Part shown: piece by piece, positions 45,547 through 54,914 of the stretch
How the letters are laid out: every line of letters starts with the position of its first letter
Numbering within the stretch: position 1 is the first letter of the stretch
Source of the DNA: Nitrosomonadales bacterium
Lineage (GTDB): Bacteria; Pseudomonadota; Gammaproteobacteria; Burkholderiales; Gallionellaceae
NCBI GenBank assembly: GCA_016218415.1
Contig: JACRED010000032.1
Coordinates: 1-64,000 of the forward strand
Direction: 5' to 3'
DNA length: 64,000 bases
Notes under the pieces: generated by a model
What the model was told of the DNA's origin: nothing
The model's database searches: none
The model's input: the letters and a program-made list of their open reading frames with translations, nothing else
Made by a program: the position numbers and the translations under genes

Positions 45547-46239
45547 TTATTTCTTGGCTGCCGGAGCCGCAGCGCCTGCCTTGGCCGCTCCTGCTGCTGG
45601 CGCTGGCGCCGCTGCTGCGGAAGCGGCTGCGGCGGCTTCTGCCTCGGCAGCCACTTCAGCTTCCAGCATGCCGCGCGGCACCTGCACGGTCGCCACGACG
45701 GCTTCGGCAGCATGCGTGCCGTGGGATGCGACTTCCACGCCGTTCGGCAGCTTCAGGTCGGATACGTGCACGGAATGGCCCAGTTCCAGTTTGGACAGGT
45801 CCACTTCGATAAAGGCCGGCAGATTCTTGGGCAGGCAGGTGATGTCCAGTTCGTTCATCACGTGGCTGATCTTGCCGCCGCCGACCTTCACGCCCGGCGC
45901 GATGTCGGCATTCAGGAAGTGCAGCGGCACCTTGATGTGCATCTTCTTGTTCGCGTCCACGCGCTGGAAATCGATGTGCTGGACTTGCTGGCGGAACGGG
46001 TGCATCACGAAGTCGCGCAGCAGCACTTGTTCTTTCTTGCCATCCAGATTCAGCGACAGGATGGAAGCATGGAAAGACTCGTTGCGCAGCTTGTAGTAAA
46101 TCTCGTTGTGATCGATGTCGATCAGGCTCACGTCCCCCACGCCATACACAACACCTGGCACGCGGCCGGTGTTACGCAGACGGCGGCTCGCACCCGTACC
46201 TTGCGCCTTGCGAATTGTTGCATTGATTTCGATAGTCAT
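45547..46239 (-). CDS. rplY: 50S ribosomal protein L25 (CTC type)
   Basis: 230 residues. The N-terminal 5S rRNA-binding domain (about 1-95; GASRRLRNTGRVPGVVYG) is followed by the CTC beta domain (about 95-185) and an Ala/Pro-rich tail (AAAASAAAAPAPAAGAAKAG). The longer CTC form replaces the 94-residue E. coli version. It binds 5S rRNA in the central protuberance. 93 bp after prs, the conserved neighbour. Confidence 0.97.
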   Translation of the reverse strand: MTIEINATIRKAQGTGASRRLRNTGRVPGVVYGVGDVSLIDIDHNEIYYKLRNESFHASILSLNLDGKKEQVLLRDFVMHPFRQQVQHIDFQRVDANKKMHIKVPLHFLNADIAPGVKVGGGKISHVMNELDITCLPKNLPAFIEVDLSKLELGHSVHVSDLKLPNGVEVASHGTHAAEAVVATVQVPRGMLEAEVAAEAEAAAAASAAAAPAPAAGAAKAGAAAPAAKK

Positions 46240-46332
46240 TTTACTTCTCCAAAAAACGGAATCGTCCGCGACCAGACGATCCCTGTGTTGCGACAGCCAA
46301 AATGGCTGCCGCCAAAACTTTTACAACGCGCC

Positions 46333-47283
46333 CTACTCGGTAAACAGCGAGCTTACCGACTCTTCGTTATTGATGCGGCGTATAGTTTCCGCCAGCAATT
46401 CCGCGGTGCTCAATTGACGGATGCGCTTGCAATTGCGCGCCGCTTCGCTCAGCGGGATGGTGTCGGTGACCACCAGCTCGTCCATCGCGGAACTCTCGAT
46501 GCGCTCGATCGCCGGTCCGGATAATACCGGATGGGTACAGTAGGCCAATACGCGGGCCGCGCCCTTTTCCTTCAATGCGTTCGCCGCTTCGCACAGCGTG
46601 TTGGCGGTATCCACCATGTCGTCCATGATCAGACAGGTGCGCCCCGCCACTTCGCCGATGATGTTCATCACCTTGGCCACATTCGGCTTGGGGCGGCGTT
46701 TGTCTATGATCGCCAAGTCCGCATCCAGTTGTTTGGCCAGCGCACGTGCGCGCACCACGCCGCCCACGTCCGGCGACACCACGATCAGGTTCGGGTAGTT
46801 GTGCTTCCACACGTCGGACAGCAGGATCGGGCTGGCATAGATGTTGTCCACCGGGATATCGAAGAAACCCTGGATCTGGTCCGAGTGCAGATCCATGGTC
46901 AGCAGACGATCAACCCCGGCGCTGCTCAGCATGTCCGCCACCACCTTCGCGGTGATCGCGACCCGCGCCGAACGCGGGCGGCGATCTTGGCGCGCGTAGC
47001 CGAAATACGGCATCGCGGCGGTGATACGTCCGGCTGAAGCGCGCTTCAGCGCGTCGACCATCACCATCACTTCCATCAAATTGTCATTGGTCGGCGCGCA
47101 AGTGGATTGCAGCACGAACACGTCCCGGCCGCGCACATTCTCAAGGAGTTCCACCATCACTTCGCCGTCGGAAAAACGCCCTACCTTGGCGCGCCCCAGA
47201 TGGATATGCAGATGCTGCACGACCGCTTCAGCGAGCTGAGGATTGGCATTGCCGGTGAACACCATCAAGCTGTCGTAGGACAC
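46333..47283 (-). CDS. prs: Ribose-phosphate pyrophosphokinase (PRPP synthase)
   Basis: 316 residues. [17 protein letters not shown] start, [19 protein letters not shown] site [14 protein letters not shown], and the PRPP loop [14 protein letters not shown]. Makes PRPP from ribose-5-phosphate and ATP for nucleotide, His and Trp synthesis. The tRNA-Gln gene lies 40 bp upstream and probably precedes it on the same transcript, as usual in betaproteobacteria. Confidence 0.98.
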   Translation of the reverse strand: MSYDSLMVFTGNANPQLAEAVVQHLHIHLGRAKVGRFSDGEVMVELLENVRGRDVFVLQSTCAPTNDNLMEVMVMVDALKRASAGRITAAMPYFGYARQDRRPRSARVAITAKVVADMLSSAGVDRLLTMDLHSDQIQGFFDIPVDNIYASPILLSDVWKHNYPNLIVVSPDVGGVVRARALAKQLDADLAIIDKRRPKPNVAKVMNIIGEVAGRTCLIMDDMVDTANTLCEAANALKEKGAARVLAYCTHPVLSGPAIERIESSAMDELVVTDTIPLSEAARNCKRIRQLSTAELLAETIRRINNEESVSSLFTE

Positions 47284-47323
47284 GTGGACCCCTTTAAAGA
47301 ATCAAAACAACCGGCCTTAAAAC

Positions 47324-47398
47324 TGGCTGGGGAGGTAGGGATCGAACCTACGAATGCCGGAATCAAAATCCGGTGCCTTACCACTTGGCGACTCCCCA
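47324..47398 (-). tRNA. tRNA-Gln(UUG)
   Basis: 75 nt with encoded CCA. Acceptor TGGGGAG/CTCCCCA, anticodon loop TTTTGAT (TTG), T-arm GTTCGATCC. It lies between ispE and prs, a conserved order in this class. Confidence 0.95.
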
Positions 47399-47401
47399 TC
47401 T

Positions 47402-47429
47402 GTACGGGCGATTCATGAATCGCCCCTAC
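47402..47429. repeat. 28-nt GTAGGGGC palindrome, copy 2
   Basis: Left end GTACGGGCGATTCA and right end TGAATCGCCCCTAC; palindromic apart from one mismatch (C for G in the left arm). It begins one base after the ispE stop on the minus strand and ends three bases from the 5' end of tRNA-Gln. Same class as 32442-32469 and 55942-55969. Confidence 0.82.
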
Positions 47430-47430
47430 G

Positions 47431-48276
47431 TCAATCTGACACCCAATCATGCAACGGATGCCTTGCTAAACCCTGCGCGACCACTCCGCGCATCCCTTGC
47501 GGCAATTGCCGCAATACCGTTTCGGCTTCACTGCGGCTGGCAAACCCGGCGAACACGCACGCGCCCGATCCGGTCATCATCGCTGCGCCGTAACGACCCA
47601 GCCAGGCCATGTAACTCGCCACTTCCGGGTAAAGATCGCACACCACGGATTGCAGGTCGTTGCGCAGCGGCAAGTTCTGCCCGCTCAAGAGGGCGCGCAT
47701 TGTGATGGAAACCGTATCCCGTGTCAATTCCGGATGAGCAAAAATTCGCGCGGTCGGCACGTGTGCGGGCGGGAACAGCACCACATACCACGCCTCCGGC
47801 ACGGGACAGGCTTGCAGTTCCTCGCCCACGCCCTCGGCAAACGCGTTTTCGCCGAATACAAACACCGGCACATCCGCGCCCAGCCGCAGGCCAAGCTGCA
47901 TCAACCGCGCGCGAGGCAAACTCAGCGCCCACATGCGGTTCAGCGCGATCAGCGTGGTCGCCGCATCCGAACTGCCGCCGCCCAGCCCGCCGCCCATAGG
48001 GATGCGCTTCTCCACCGTGATGTCCACGCCCAGCGCGCAGCCGGCCTCGGCCTGCAACAGCCGCGCCGCACGGACGCACAGATCCTGCTCCTCGGCCACC
48101 CCCTCCACGGCATTGGTGCGATGCACCTCCCCGTCCTCGCGCAGCGCGAAATGCAGGGTGTCGTGCAGGTCGATGAAACGGAACAGGGTTTGCAGCAGGT
48201 GGTAGCCATCCGGCCTGCGCCCGACGACATGCAGAAACAGGTTGAGTTTGGCCGGAGCGGGACAGGTTAACTTCAT
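47431..48276 (-). CDS. ispE: 4-diphosphocytidyl-2-C-methyl-D-erythritol kinase
   Basis: 281 residues from the ATG at 48276, which overlaps the lolB TGA as ATGA. GHMP kinase: CPAPAKLNLFLHV start and the ATP loop PMGGGLGGGSSDAATTL. Catalyses the ATP-dependent step of the MEP isoprenoid pathway. The stop is followed at once by the GTAGGGGC palindrome and then tRNA-Gln. Confidence 0.97.
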   Translation of the reverse strand: MKLTCPAPAKLNLFLHVVGRRPDGYHLLQTLFRFIDLHDTLHFALREDGEVHRTNAVEGVAEEQDLCVRAARLLQAEAGCALGVDITVEKRIPMGGGLGGGSSDAATTLIALNRMWALSLPRARLMQLGLRLGADVPVFVFGENAFAEGVGEELQACPVPEAWYVVLFPPAHVPTARIFAHPELTRDTVSITMRALLSGQNLPLRNDLQSVVCDLYPEVASYMAWLGRYGAAMMTGSGACVFAGFASRSEAETVLRQLPQGMRGVVAQGLARHPLHDWVSD

Positions 48277-48833
48277 TGCGGATTCCATTCCCACTCGTCG
48301 ATCAGCAACAACAACTGCATATCCTCATGGCTCAGTTGCATACGCGCCGGCAGGGTGTCGGCATAGCGCAAATAGCGCACCTCCCAGCCATCCTGGCTCA
48401 GCGCGGCAATGCGCCCGCTGTCGTCGCGCCCGATCTGCGCGGGCGTTCCGGGATCGGCCATGCCCAGCACCCAGTGATGCAGGCCGTTCAGCGGCAGATG
48501 CCAGCCCAGCACCTGCTGCATCAGCGTCTCGACATCCCCGGCCTGGTAGTGTTTACCGTCGCTGTCCAGCGTCGCATTTTCGTCGTCGCGATAGACGCGC
48601 GCGGCAGTCTGCCCCAAAGGCGCGAGCAACAATATCTCGTCCGATTGCGCCCTGTGCGTCCAGCGCAATCCGGCGGAATGCCGCTCGCCGCCATAGCTGA
48701 TCGAGACGCGCCCGTTCATCGCGAACGGCGCGGCTTCGGGTTGTATGGGAGGCGCAACCGGCGCTGGCGGGGGAGACAACAATGCGCAGCCGCTCAGCAG
48801 GACGACGGGAAGAAGCTTAAGCCAGCGTTTCAA
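48273..48833 (-). CDS. lolB: Outer-membrane lipoprotein receptor LolB
   Basis: 186 residues. Lipobox VVLLSGCALL; mature domain with NGRVSISYGGERHSAGLRWTH and VLGWHLPLNGLHHWVLGM typical of LolB. It receives lipoproteins from LolA and inserts them in the outer membrane. Divergent family, but position between the TPR lipoprotein gene and ispE is the usual one. Confidence 0.93.
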   Translation of the reverse strand: MKRWLKLLPVVLLSGCALLSPPPAPVAPPIQPEAAPFAMNGRVSISYGGERHSAGLRWTHRAQSDEILLLAPLGQTAARVYRDDENATLDSDGKHYQAGDVETLMQQVLGWHLPLNGLHHWVLGMADPGTPAQIGRDDSGRIAALSQDGWEVRYLRYADTLPARMQLSHEDMQLLLLIDEWEWNPQ

Positions 48834-48843
48834 ACGGGCCTCA

Positions 48844-50565
48844 TCAAGGCATCAGACGTTTCATCACTGCGGGCAGCACCGCATTCTCCGGATTGGCCTT
48901 CAGGCTGTCCCGCAATACTTTTTGCGCTTCATCCTTGTCGCCGCGCTTCCACAATGCCTCGCCGAGGTGCGCGGCGATCTCCGGATCCGGGTTGAGGGAT
49001 AATGCCCGCCGCAGCAGCTTCACACTCTCGTCGAGATTGCCGGTCAGGAAATAGCCCCAGCCCACGCTGTCGATGATCGCGGCATCGTCGGGGGCAAGCT
49101 GCAGGGCTTTTTTCACCAGCTCCATCGCTTCCGGAATGCGCTCGTTGCGCTCCAGCAGGCCATAACCCAGCGCGTTGTAGGCATGCGCGCGATCCGGCTC
49201 GATCTGGATCAACTTGCGCATCAATTGCTCGAATTCCTCGTGCTTGCCGTTCTTCTCGGCCATCATCGCGGCTTCATAGAGCAGCTCGGGCTGGTCAGGC
49301 CACTTTTCCAGGTTTTGCCGCAACAATTGATAAGCCTCGGCAAATTGACTGGCGCCGCGCAATATCTGCGCCTCGGCCATCACCAGCTTGATGCGCTGCT
49401 CATCGTCGGCAGGCTGAACCTGTTGCAGATGCTGGCGCGCCTCCGCCTGCCGGCCCTGCTTGCTCAACAGATAGGCGATGCGGATTTGCGCGGTGAAATA
49501 ATATTCGCCGCCCTTTATCTGCCGGTAGTAGCCGATCGCCTCGTCTTCGTTCTTCTTCGCCTCGCCCAACTGGCCGAGATAATATTGCACGGTATCCTGA
49601 TCCTTCTTGCCCTTGTCCAACGCCAGCTTGAGCTGCTTCTCTGCGTTCGGCAGATCGTTCAACTGCAATGAGATCAGCGCGATGGCATAGGCCATGTCCG
49701 GATTATCCGGATTCTGTTCCGCCAGGCGCTGGAACTGGTCGCGCGCCAACTCGTACTGCTTTTGTTCCAGTAATGCGCGCGCGTACTGCAAACGGACTTC
49801 GCGCGCATCCGGGTACTTGGCCAGATAACCCCGCAACACTTCCAGACCCTGCTGCGGCGCGCTCTTCTGCAGCAATTGCGCCTCCAGCGAGGCAGCCATA
49901 TCCCATTCCGCGCGCTGTTCGCGCGCCCGCCTGGCTTCGCCCAGCGCCAGCTCCTCTTCTCCGGCGGTACGGGCCAATTGCGCAACCGCCCAATGTGCCT
50001 CGGCCACAGCCGGATAAGGCGCGGCGAGTTCGCGCATCAGTTTCAATGCCGCCGGCTTGTCCGGATAGGGAGCCAGCATTTGATATACCTGCATGAAGTT
50101 CTGTCCGGCATGCCTCTCATCTGACTCCAGCACCCCGGCAAGTTCGTCGCGCGCTTCGTCGAGCCTGCCGGTGCGCAACAGTACCGATGACAGCATGCGC
50201 TTCGCCATCAGCGAATCCGGGTCGGTCTCCCGCCATACCCTGAGCGACCCGATCGCCTTGTCCATCTCGCCGGACCGGATCGCGATGTGCGCGGCGCTCA
50301 TCGCAAGACGCGGGTCGCGGGTCTTTCTGGCCAAGTCCGAACTGCCCTCGACGGCCAGCGCCATCTCGCCGCGCTGGCCGGCGATTTCGGACAACAGGAA
50401 CTCGTAGAGCAACTCGCTGCTCAACTCGACATTCGGCAGCGGCATTGAAGCCGCTGCCTGCGGTTCATCCTGCTCAACGGGGTCCACAACGGCCTCCTGC
50501 CTGGGAGCTTGCGCGCAAGCCGTGAGCAGCAGACCGGAGAGGATGATGTATTTGAACTTTGTCAT
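48844..50565 (-). CDS. TPR-repeat lipoprotein
   Basis: 573 residues from the ATG at 50565, signal peptide ending LLLTACAQ (lipobox). Helical repeats fill nearly the whole mature protein; TPR signatures are clear at the C-terminus (AYNALGYGLLERNERIPEAMELVKKAL, SVGWGYFLTGNLDESVKLLRRAL, HLGEALWKRGDKDEAQKVLRDSL). A common gene upstream of lolB in betaproteobacteria. Probably a periplasmic or outer-membrane scaffold for envelope assembly; no enzyme motif. Neither candidate ATG has a good ribosome site. Confidence 0.88.
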   Translation of the reverse strand: MTKFKYIILSGLLLTACAQAPRQEAVVDPVEQDEPQAAASMPLPNVELSSELLYEFLLSEIAGQRGEMALAVEGSSDLARKTRDPRLAMSAAHIAIRSGEMDKAIGSLRVWRETDPDSLMAKRMLSSVLLRTGRLDEARDELAGVLESDERHAGQNFMQVYQMLAPYPDKPAALKLMRELAAPYPAVAEAHWAVAQLARTAGEEELALGEARRAREQRAEWDMAASLEAQLLQKSAPQQGLEVLRGYLAKYPDAREVRLQYARALLEQKQYELARDQFQRLAEQNPDNPDMAYAIALISLQLNDLPNAEKQLKLALDKGKKDQDTVQYYLGQLGEAKKNEDEAIGYYRQIKGGEYYFTAQIRIAYLLSKQGRQAEARQHLQQVQPADDEQRIKLVMAEAQILRGASQFAEAYQLLRQNLEKWPDQPELLYEAAMMAEKNGKHEEFEQLMRKLIQIEPDRAHAYNALGYGLLERNERIPEAMELVKKALQLAPDDAAIIDSVGWGYFLTGNLDESVKLLRRALSLNPDPEIAAHLGEALWKRGDKDEAQKVLRDSLKANPENAVLPAVMKRLMP

Positions 50566-50642
50566 GACGATACTGCTTTTGATGAGGTCGCACATAATAG
50601 GTTATATTTAACCGAACTCACAACCACGACAGTGACCTCGCC

Positions 50643-51419
50643 TTGTCCCATGCCACTACCGAAATCACGCTTTCCGCGCGCCACCTGACACGAAGCTTCG
50701 GCAGCCAGACCGTCATCCGCGATATATCGCTGGAATTGAAGCGCGGCGAGGTGCTGGGCCTGCTGGGGCACAACGGCGCGGGCAAAAGCACCACGATGCA
50801 AATGCTGACCGGCTGCCTGCTGCCCGACGATACCGGCACTAAGAAATGCAGCATCGAAGTCTGCGGCATCGATCTGCTGCGCCACCCGGCCTTGGCCAAG
50901 GCGCATATCGGTTATCTGCCGGAAACCCCGCCGCTGTACCGCGAGCTCGGCGTGGACGATTACCTGGCCTTCGCCGCCCGCCTGCGCGGCATGCAGCCCG
51001 CAAAAGTTGCAGATGCGCTTGCGCTGACCAAACAGCGCTGCGGCCTGACAGCGGTCGGACACAAGATCATCGGCACGCTGTCCAAGGGCTACCAGCAGCG
51101 CGTCGGCATCGCGCAGGCCATCATCCACCAGCCGGACGTGATCGTGCTGGACGAACCGACCGTCGGCCTCGACCCCTCGCAAATTCGCGAGGTACGCACG
51201 CTGATCCGCGAACTGGGCGACGCGCACAGCGTGATCCTTTCCACACATCTGCTCGGCGAAGTTGTAAGCATCTGCGACCGCGTCGAGATCCTGCATCGCG
51301 GCACGCTGGTCTACAGCGGCACGACCGCCGAGCTGGACAGCCACGGCGGTGTAGCGGGCAACCTCGAGGAGAATTTCATCCGCCTGACGGAGTCGCAGGA
51401 AACGGAGGCACAGCCATGA
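50643..51419 (+). CDS. ABC transporter ATP-binding protein (GldA/CcmA-like)
   Basis: 258 residues from a TTG, the only in-frame start before the conserved part. Walker A LGHNGAGKSTTMQML, signature LSKGYQQRVGIAQA, Walker B VIVLDEPTVGLDP, H-loop LSTHLL. Most similar in form to the ATPase of the Gld-type / ABC-2 exporters. Its TGA overlaps the permease ATG (ATGA). With the next two genes it forms an exporter operon. Confidence 0.92.
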   Translation: MSHATTEITLSARHLTRSFGSQTVIRDISLELKRGEVLGLLGHNGAGKSTTMQMLTGCLLPDDTGTKKCSIEVCGIDLLRHPALAKAHIGYLPETPPLYRELGVDDYLAFAARLRGMQPAKVADALALTKQRCGLTAVGHKIIGTLSKGYQQRVGIAQAIIHQPDVIVLDEPTVGLDPSQIREVRTLIRELGDAHSVILSTHLLGEVVSICDRVEILHRGTLVYSGTTAELDSHGGVAGNLEENFIRLTESQETEAQP

Positions 51420-52150
51420 TCCGCCTGATCGCCCTGCGCGAGTTGCGCAGCCTGTTCGTGATGCCCTCCACCTGGTTCGTGTTCGCCGCGCTGCAATTCA
51501 TCTTCGCCTGGTTCTTCCTCAACGCGCTCCAGACCTTTCTGGATTTCCAGCCTCAACTGGCCCAGATCGCCAACGCGCCCGGTGTGACGGTCATCATCGC
51601 CGCGCCGCTGTTCAACATGGTGGCGCTGCTGCTGATGATGCTGGTGCCGATGTTCACGATGCGGCTGATCGCCGAGGAACGCCGAAACCAGACGCTTGCC
51701 TTGCTAATGTCATCCCCCATATCCAGCCGCCACATCGTGCTCGGCAAATTTTTCGGCCTGCTGGTTTTCCTGCTCGCGCTGACCTGCTCAATTCCGCTGA
51801 TGTTGTACTCGCTGGCTCCCGGCACGCATCTCGACCACGGTCTGTTGCTGGGCAACTGCATCGGCCTGCTGCTGCTTACCGCCAGCTATGTCGCGCTGGG
51901 CCTGTATATCTCGTCGCTGACCGCCCAGCCCATCATCGCCGCCCTTGGCGCAGTGGCTGTGCTCGCCGGACTGTGGCTGGCCGATCTCGGCGCATCGGCG
52001 CCCGGTTCTCCCTGGCACCTGGCCTCGCCGCTGCACCACTTCCGGAATTTCAACAACGGCTTGCTGGACAGCGGCGATGCCGCGTTCTTCGTGCTGTTCA
52101 GCGCGGCGTTCCTGCTGCTGGCGATGCGCCGCATCGACAACAACCGCTGA
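51416..52150 (+). CDS. ABC-2 type permease (GldF-like)
   Basis: 244 residues and six hydrophobic helices. Start MIRLIALRELRSLFVMPSTW is typical of GldF/ABC-2 permeases; RLIAEERRNQTLALLMSSPIS is the family's cytoplasmic loop. A longer in-frame extension to 50846 lies inside the ATPase gene and is rejected. Translationally coupled to the ATPase; 35 bp before the GldG-like gene. Substrate unknown. Confidence 0.9.
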   Translation: MIRLIALRELRSLFVMPSTWFVFAALQFIFAWFFLNALQTFLDFQPQLAQIANAPGVTVIIAAPLFNMVALLLMMLVPMFTMRLIAEERRNQTLALLMSSPISSRHIVLGKFFGLLVFLLALTCSIPLMLYSLAPGTHLDHGLLLGNCIGLLLLTASYVALGLYISSLTAQPIIAALGAVAVLAGLWLADLGASAPGSPWHLASPLHHFRNFNNGLLDSGDAAFFVLFSAAFLLLAMRRIDNNR

Positions 52151-52185
52151 TCCGCATTCACAATAATTGCTGGTAACGATAAGCC

Positions 52186-53535
52186 ATGCCGCGTAAATTC
52201 CACCTCTCTCCGTCCATGCGCAACGCGATCTTCCTGTTGCTGCTGGCCGCCGGCGCATCCGGCCTGGGCTATCTCGCCACCCGCTACCACATACAGCGCG
52301 ACATCACGCACAACGCCAACAACAGCCTTGATCCCGCCAGCGTGGAGGTGCTCGGCAAACTGGCGGGGCCGGTCAACATCACCGTATATGCGACCGAGCA
52401 GGACGCGCGCCTCGGCGACATCCGCAAGATCATCCGCGACTTCCTGTCGCTCTACCAGCGCTACAAGCCCGATATCAATCTGGTGTTCGTCGATCCGTCC
52501 AAAGAGGAGGAAAAGACCCGCGCGGCACGCATCCAGCTCAACGGCGAGATGGTGGTCGAATACGCCGGGCGCAGCGAACATCTGACCCAGATCAACGAGC
52601 AGATCGTCACCGGAACGCTGCTGCGCATGGCCCACAGTCGCGACCAGACCGTGATGTACCTGGACGGGCACGGCGAACGCAAGCTGGACGGAATCGCCAA
52701 CCACGATCTGGGCGTGCCGTTCGGCGCCAAGCTCAAGCAGAACGGTTTCAGACTCAACAGCCTGAATCTGGCGTTGACGCAGGAGGTGCCGGGCAACATC
52801 AGCGTGCTGGTGATCACCCAGCCGCAACTCGACCTGATGCGCGGCGAAACGGACAAAGTGCTGCGCTACATCGAGCGCGGCGGCAACCTGCTCTGGCTGG
52901 TGGATGCCGAGCCGCTGCACGGGCTGGAACGCCTCGCCGAAAAACTCGATCTGCTGCTGCCGCCCGGCATCGTGATCGACCCCGCCGCCGCCGAGATGAA
53001 CGCGCCCGCCACTTGGTCGCTGGGCGCGACCTATCCGCCGCATGCGATCACGCGCAACTTCAACCTGATCACCGCCTTTCCTTCCGCGCGTCCGCTGATC
53101 GCCAATGACCACAACGGATGGGAGCGCCGGGCACTGGTGGAAGTCGCCCCGCGCGGCTGGGTCAGCCGCAAGATACCGAAAGACAAACCCGTCTTCGACA
53201 AACAGCATGACACCCCCGGCCCGGCGATCATCGCGATGGCGCTGCAACGCCACATCAACGACCGCGATCAGCGCATCGTCGTGGTCGGCAACGGCGCCTT
53301 CCTCGCCAACAGCTACGCGGGCAATGGCGGCAATGTCGATCTGGGTGTGAACATGGTGAACTGGTTGTCAGGCGAAGAACATCTCATCACGCTGCAACCC
53401 CGTTCCGCAAAGGACAGCAGCCTGATGCTGGGCAAAATGCATCTCAACATCCTCGCGTTCGGCTTCCTGCTGGTCATCCCGCTGCTGCTGGCGGGTACGG
53501 GAATATTCATCTGGTGGAAACGGCGTAGAAGCTGA
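52186..53535 (+). CDS. GldG-like auxiliary protein of the ABC exporter
   Basis: 449 residues. An N-terminal transmembrane helix (about 11-30), a large periplasmic GldG/DUF4350-type domain (YLDGHGERKLDG, VLVITQPQLDL, IERGGNLLWLVDAEP), and a C-terminal membrane helix with cytoplasmic KRRRS. In gliding Bacteroidetes GldAFG is tied to motility; proteobacterial versions have no established role, though some link them to biofilm or surface traits. Closes the three-gene operon. Confidence 0.88.
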   Translation: MPRKFHLSPSMRNAIFLLLLAAGASGLGYLATRYHIQRDITHNANNSLDPASVEVLGKLAGPVNITVYATEQDARLGDIRKIIRDFLSLYQRYKPDINLVFVDPSKEEEKTRAARIQLNGEMVVEYAGRSEHLTQINEQIVTGTLLRMAHSRDQTVMYLDGHGERKLDGIANHDLGVPFGAKLKQNGFRLNSLNLALTQEVPGNISVLVITQPQLDLMRGETDKVLRYIERGGNLLWLVDAEPLHGLERLAEKLDLLLPPGIVIDPAAAEMNAPATWSLGATYPPHAITRNFNLITAFPSARPLIANDHNGWERRALVEVAPRGWVSRKIPKDKPVFDKQHDTPGPAIIAMALQRHINDRDQRIVVVGNGAFLANSYAGNGGNVDLGVNMVNWLSGEEHLITLQPRSAKDSSLMLGKMHLNILAFGFLLVIPLLLAGTGIFIWWKRRRS

Positions 53536-53651
53536 CGTCAAAATCCCTGCTCGCCCGGGCGCGAGACAGAGGCGACGGATATCAACTGACGGAACACCCG
53601 GTTTGCCGGTGCGCCATGCAGTTACCCTGTCGCGAGCCGATCATCGCACCC

Positions 53652-54674
53652 TCAATTGCACCCTTTGAATTGATTGGCTGCGCATTCCCGGGCCAGCTTA
53701 TGCGCTTCTTCAATTTGCCCGGGTGTCATTGCCGAAGCCACCGTGTCGCGCCGTTTTATCGTATTGGCATCTCCGGAAACGGCAGCCAGGTTTAACCACA
53801 GGAACGCGCGCACATTGTCCTGAGAAAATCCTTTTCCTTCTGCATACATCACCCCGAGGTTGAATTGCGCTGAAGCATTGCCCTGTTCCGCGGCCAGCCG
53901 ATACCATATCGCCGCCTCGGCATCATCCTGAAGCACACCCTGGCCTTTGTCGTATATCACCCCGAGATTCAACTGTGCCGAAGCATCGCCCTGCTCTGCA
54001 GCCAGCCGATACCATTCTGCTGCCTCGGAATAGTCCCGAATAACCCCTTGGCCGTTCTCATACATCAGCCCGAGGTTGAATTGCGCCGCAGCATCGCCCT
54101 GTTCTGCCGCCATCCGGTAACACTTTACCGCCTCGGCATAATCCCGGGGCACACCCTGTCCGTTGTCATACATCACCCCGAGGTTGAATTGCGCCGTAGC
54201 ATCGCCCTGCTCTGCGGCCATGCGATACCATTTCGCCGCCTCGGCATCGTCCCTGGGCACACCCTGTCCGTTGCCATACATCACCCCGAGGTTGAATTGC
54301 GCCATGGCATTGCCCTGTTGCGCCGCCAATTGATACCATTTCGCCGCCTCTGCATCGTCATGAGGCACACCCTGCCCGTTGTCATACATCACCCCGAGGT
54401 TGTATTGCGCCATGGCATTGCCCTGTTGCGCCGCAAATCGATACCACTTCACCGCCTCGGCATCGTCATGGGGCACACCCTGCCCGTTGTCATACATCAC
54501 CCCCAGACTGAACTGCGCCCTGGCGTCACCCGTCTGGGCAATACGACGAAACGCTTTCAATGCGGCCTCGTAGTCCTGCCGCTCATAGGCACTGCTGCCA
54601 TCCTCATATTCACCGGCCCGCGCAACACTATTGCAAACAACAGCCAGCACTATCATCAAACAAATTCCACGCAT
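53652..54674 (-). CDS. Sel1-repeat secreted protein
   Basis: 340 residues. Signal peptide ends near SVARAGE; then seven Sel1 units of 36 residues (pattern GDAxAQFNLGVMYDNGQGVPxDDAEAxKWYRxAAEQ), then a Cys-containing tail. Sel1 repeats form alpha-solenoids for protein binding, often in periplasmic signalling or stress proteins. The repeats are very similar in DNA (108-bp period), so copy number may vary between strains. Partner unknown. Confidence 0.92.
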   Translation of the reverse strand: MRGICLMIVLAVVCNSVARAGEYEDGSSAYERQDYEAALKAFRRIAQTGDARAQFSLGVMYDNGQGVPHDDAEAVKWYRFAAQQGNAMAQYNLGVMYDNGQGVPHDDAEAAKWYQLAAQQGNAMAQFNLGVMYGNGQGVPRDDAEAAKWYRMAAEQGDATAQFNLGVMYDNGQGVPRDYAEAVKCYRMAAEQGDAAAQFNLGLMYENGQGVIRDYSEAAEWYRLAAEQGDASAQLNLGVIYDKGQGVLQDDAEAAIWYRLAAEQGNASAQFNLGVMYAEGKGFSQDNVRAFLWLNLAAVSGDANTIKRRDTVASAMTPGQIEEAHKLARECAANQFKGCN

Positions 54675-54914
54675 TGCCTCTCTCCTTGCAAGCCGGGTTA
54701 ATCCCCGGCCAGTTCATTAATATTCGTGTCGAGTATAGTATTCTTTCCGTGGCTGCGGCAAAAGTGGCAAAGTGTCAGTATTTATTAGCGGACACACCCA
54801 AGAGAAAACCGCCGTGCCATCACTGCACTGACCTGTCACGTTGAAGGATTAGCTGTTTGATACAACCAACGATGCAGTCGATTTGCAGCGTCGCAATCAA
54901 CCGAGAACAACCCT

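Noticed and set aside
50846-51415. 190-codon extension of the ABC permease
   Set aside because: It overlaps the ATPase gene out of frame; the ATG at 51416 matches the family start.
53700-54600. Second regular repeat array
   Set aside because: The 108-bp period corresponds to 36-residue Sel1 units in one reading frame.
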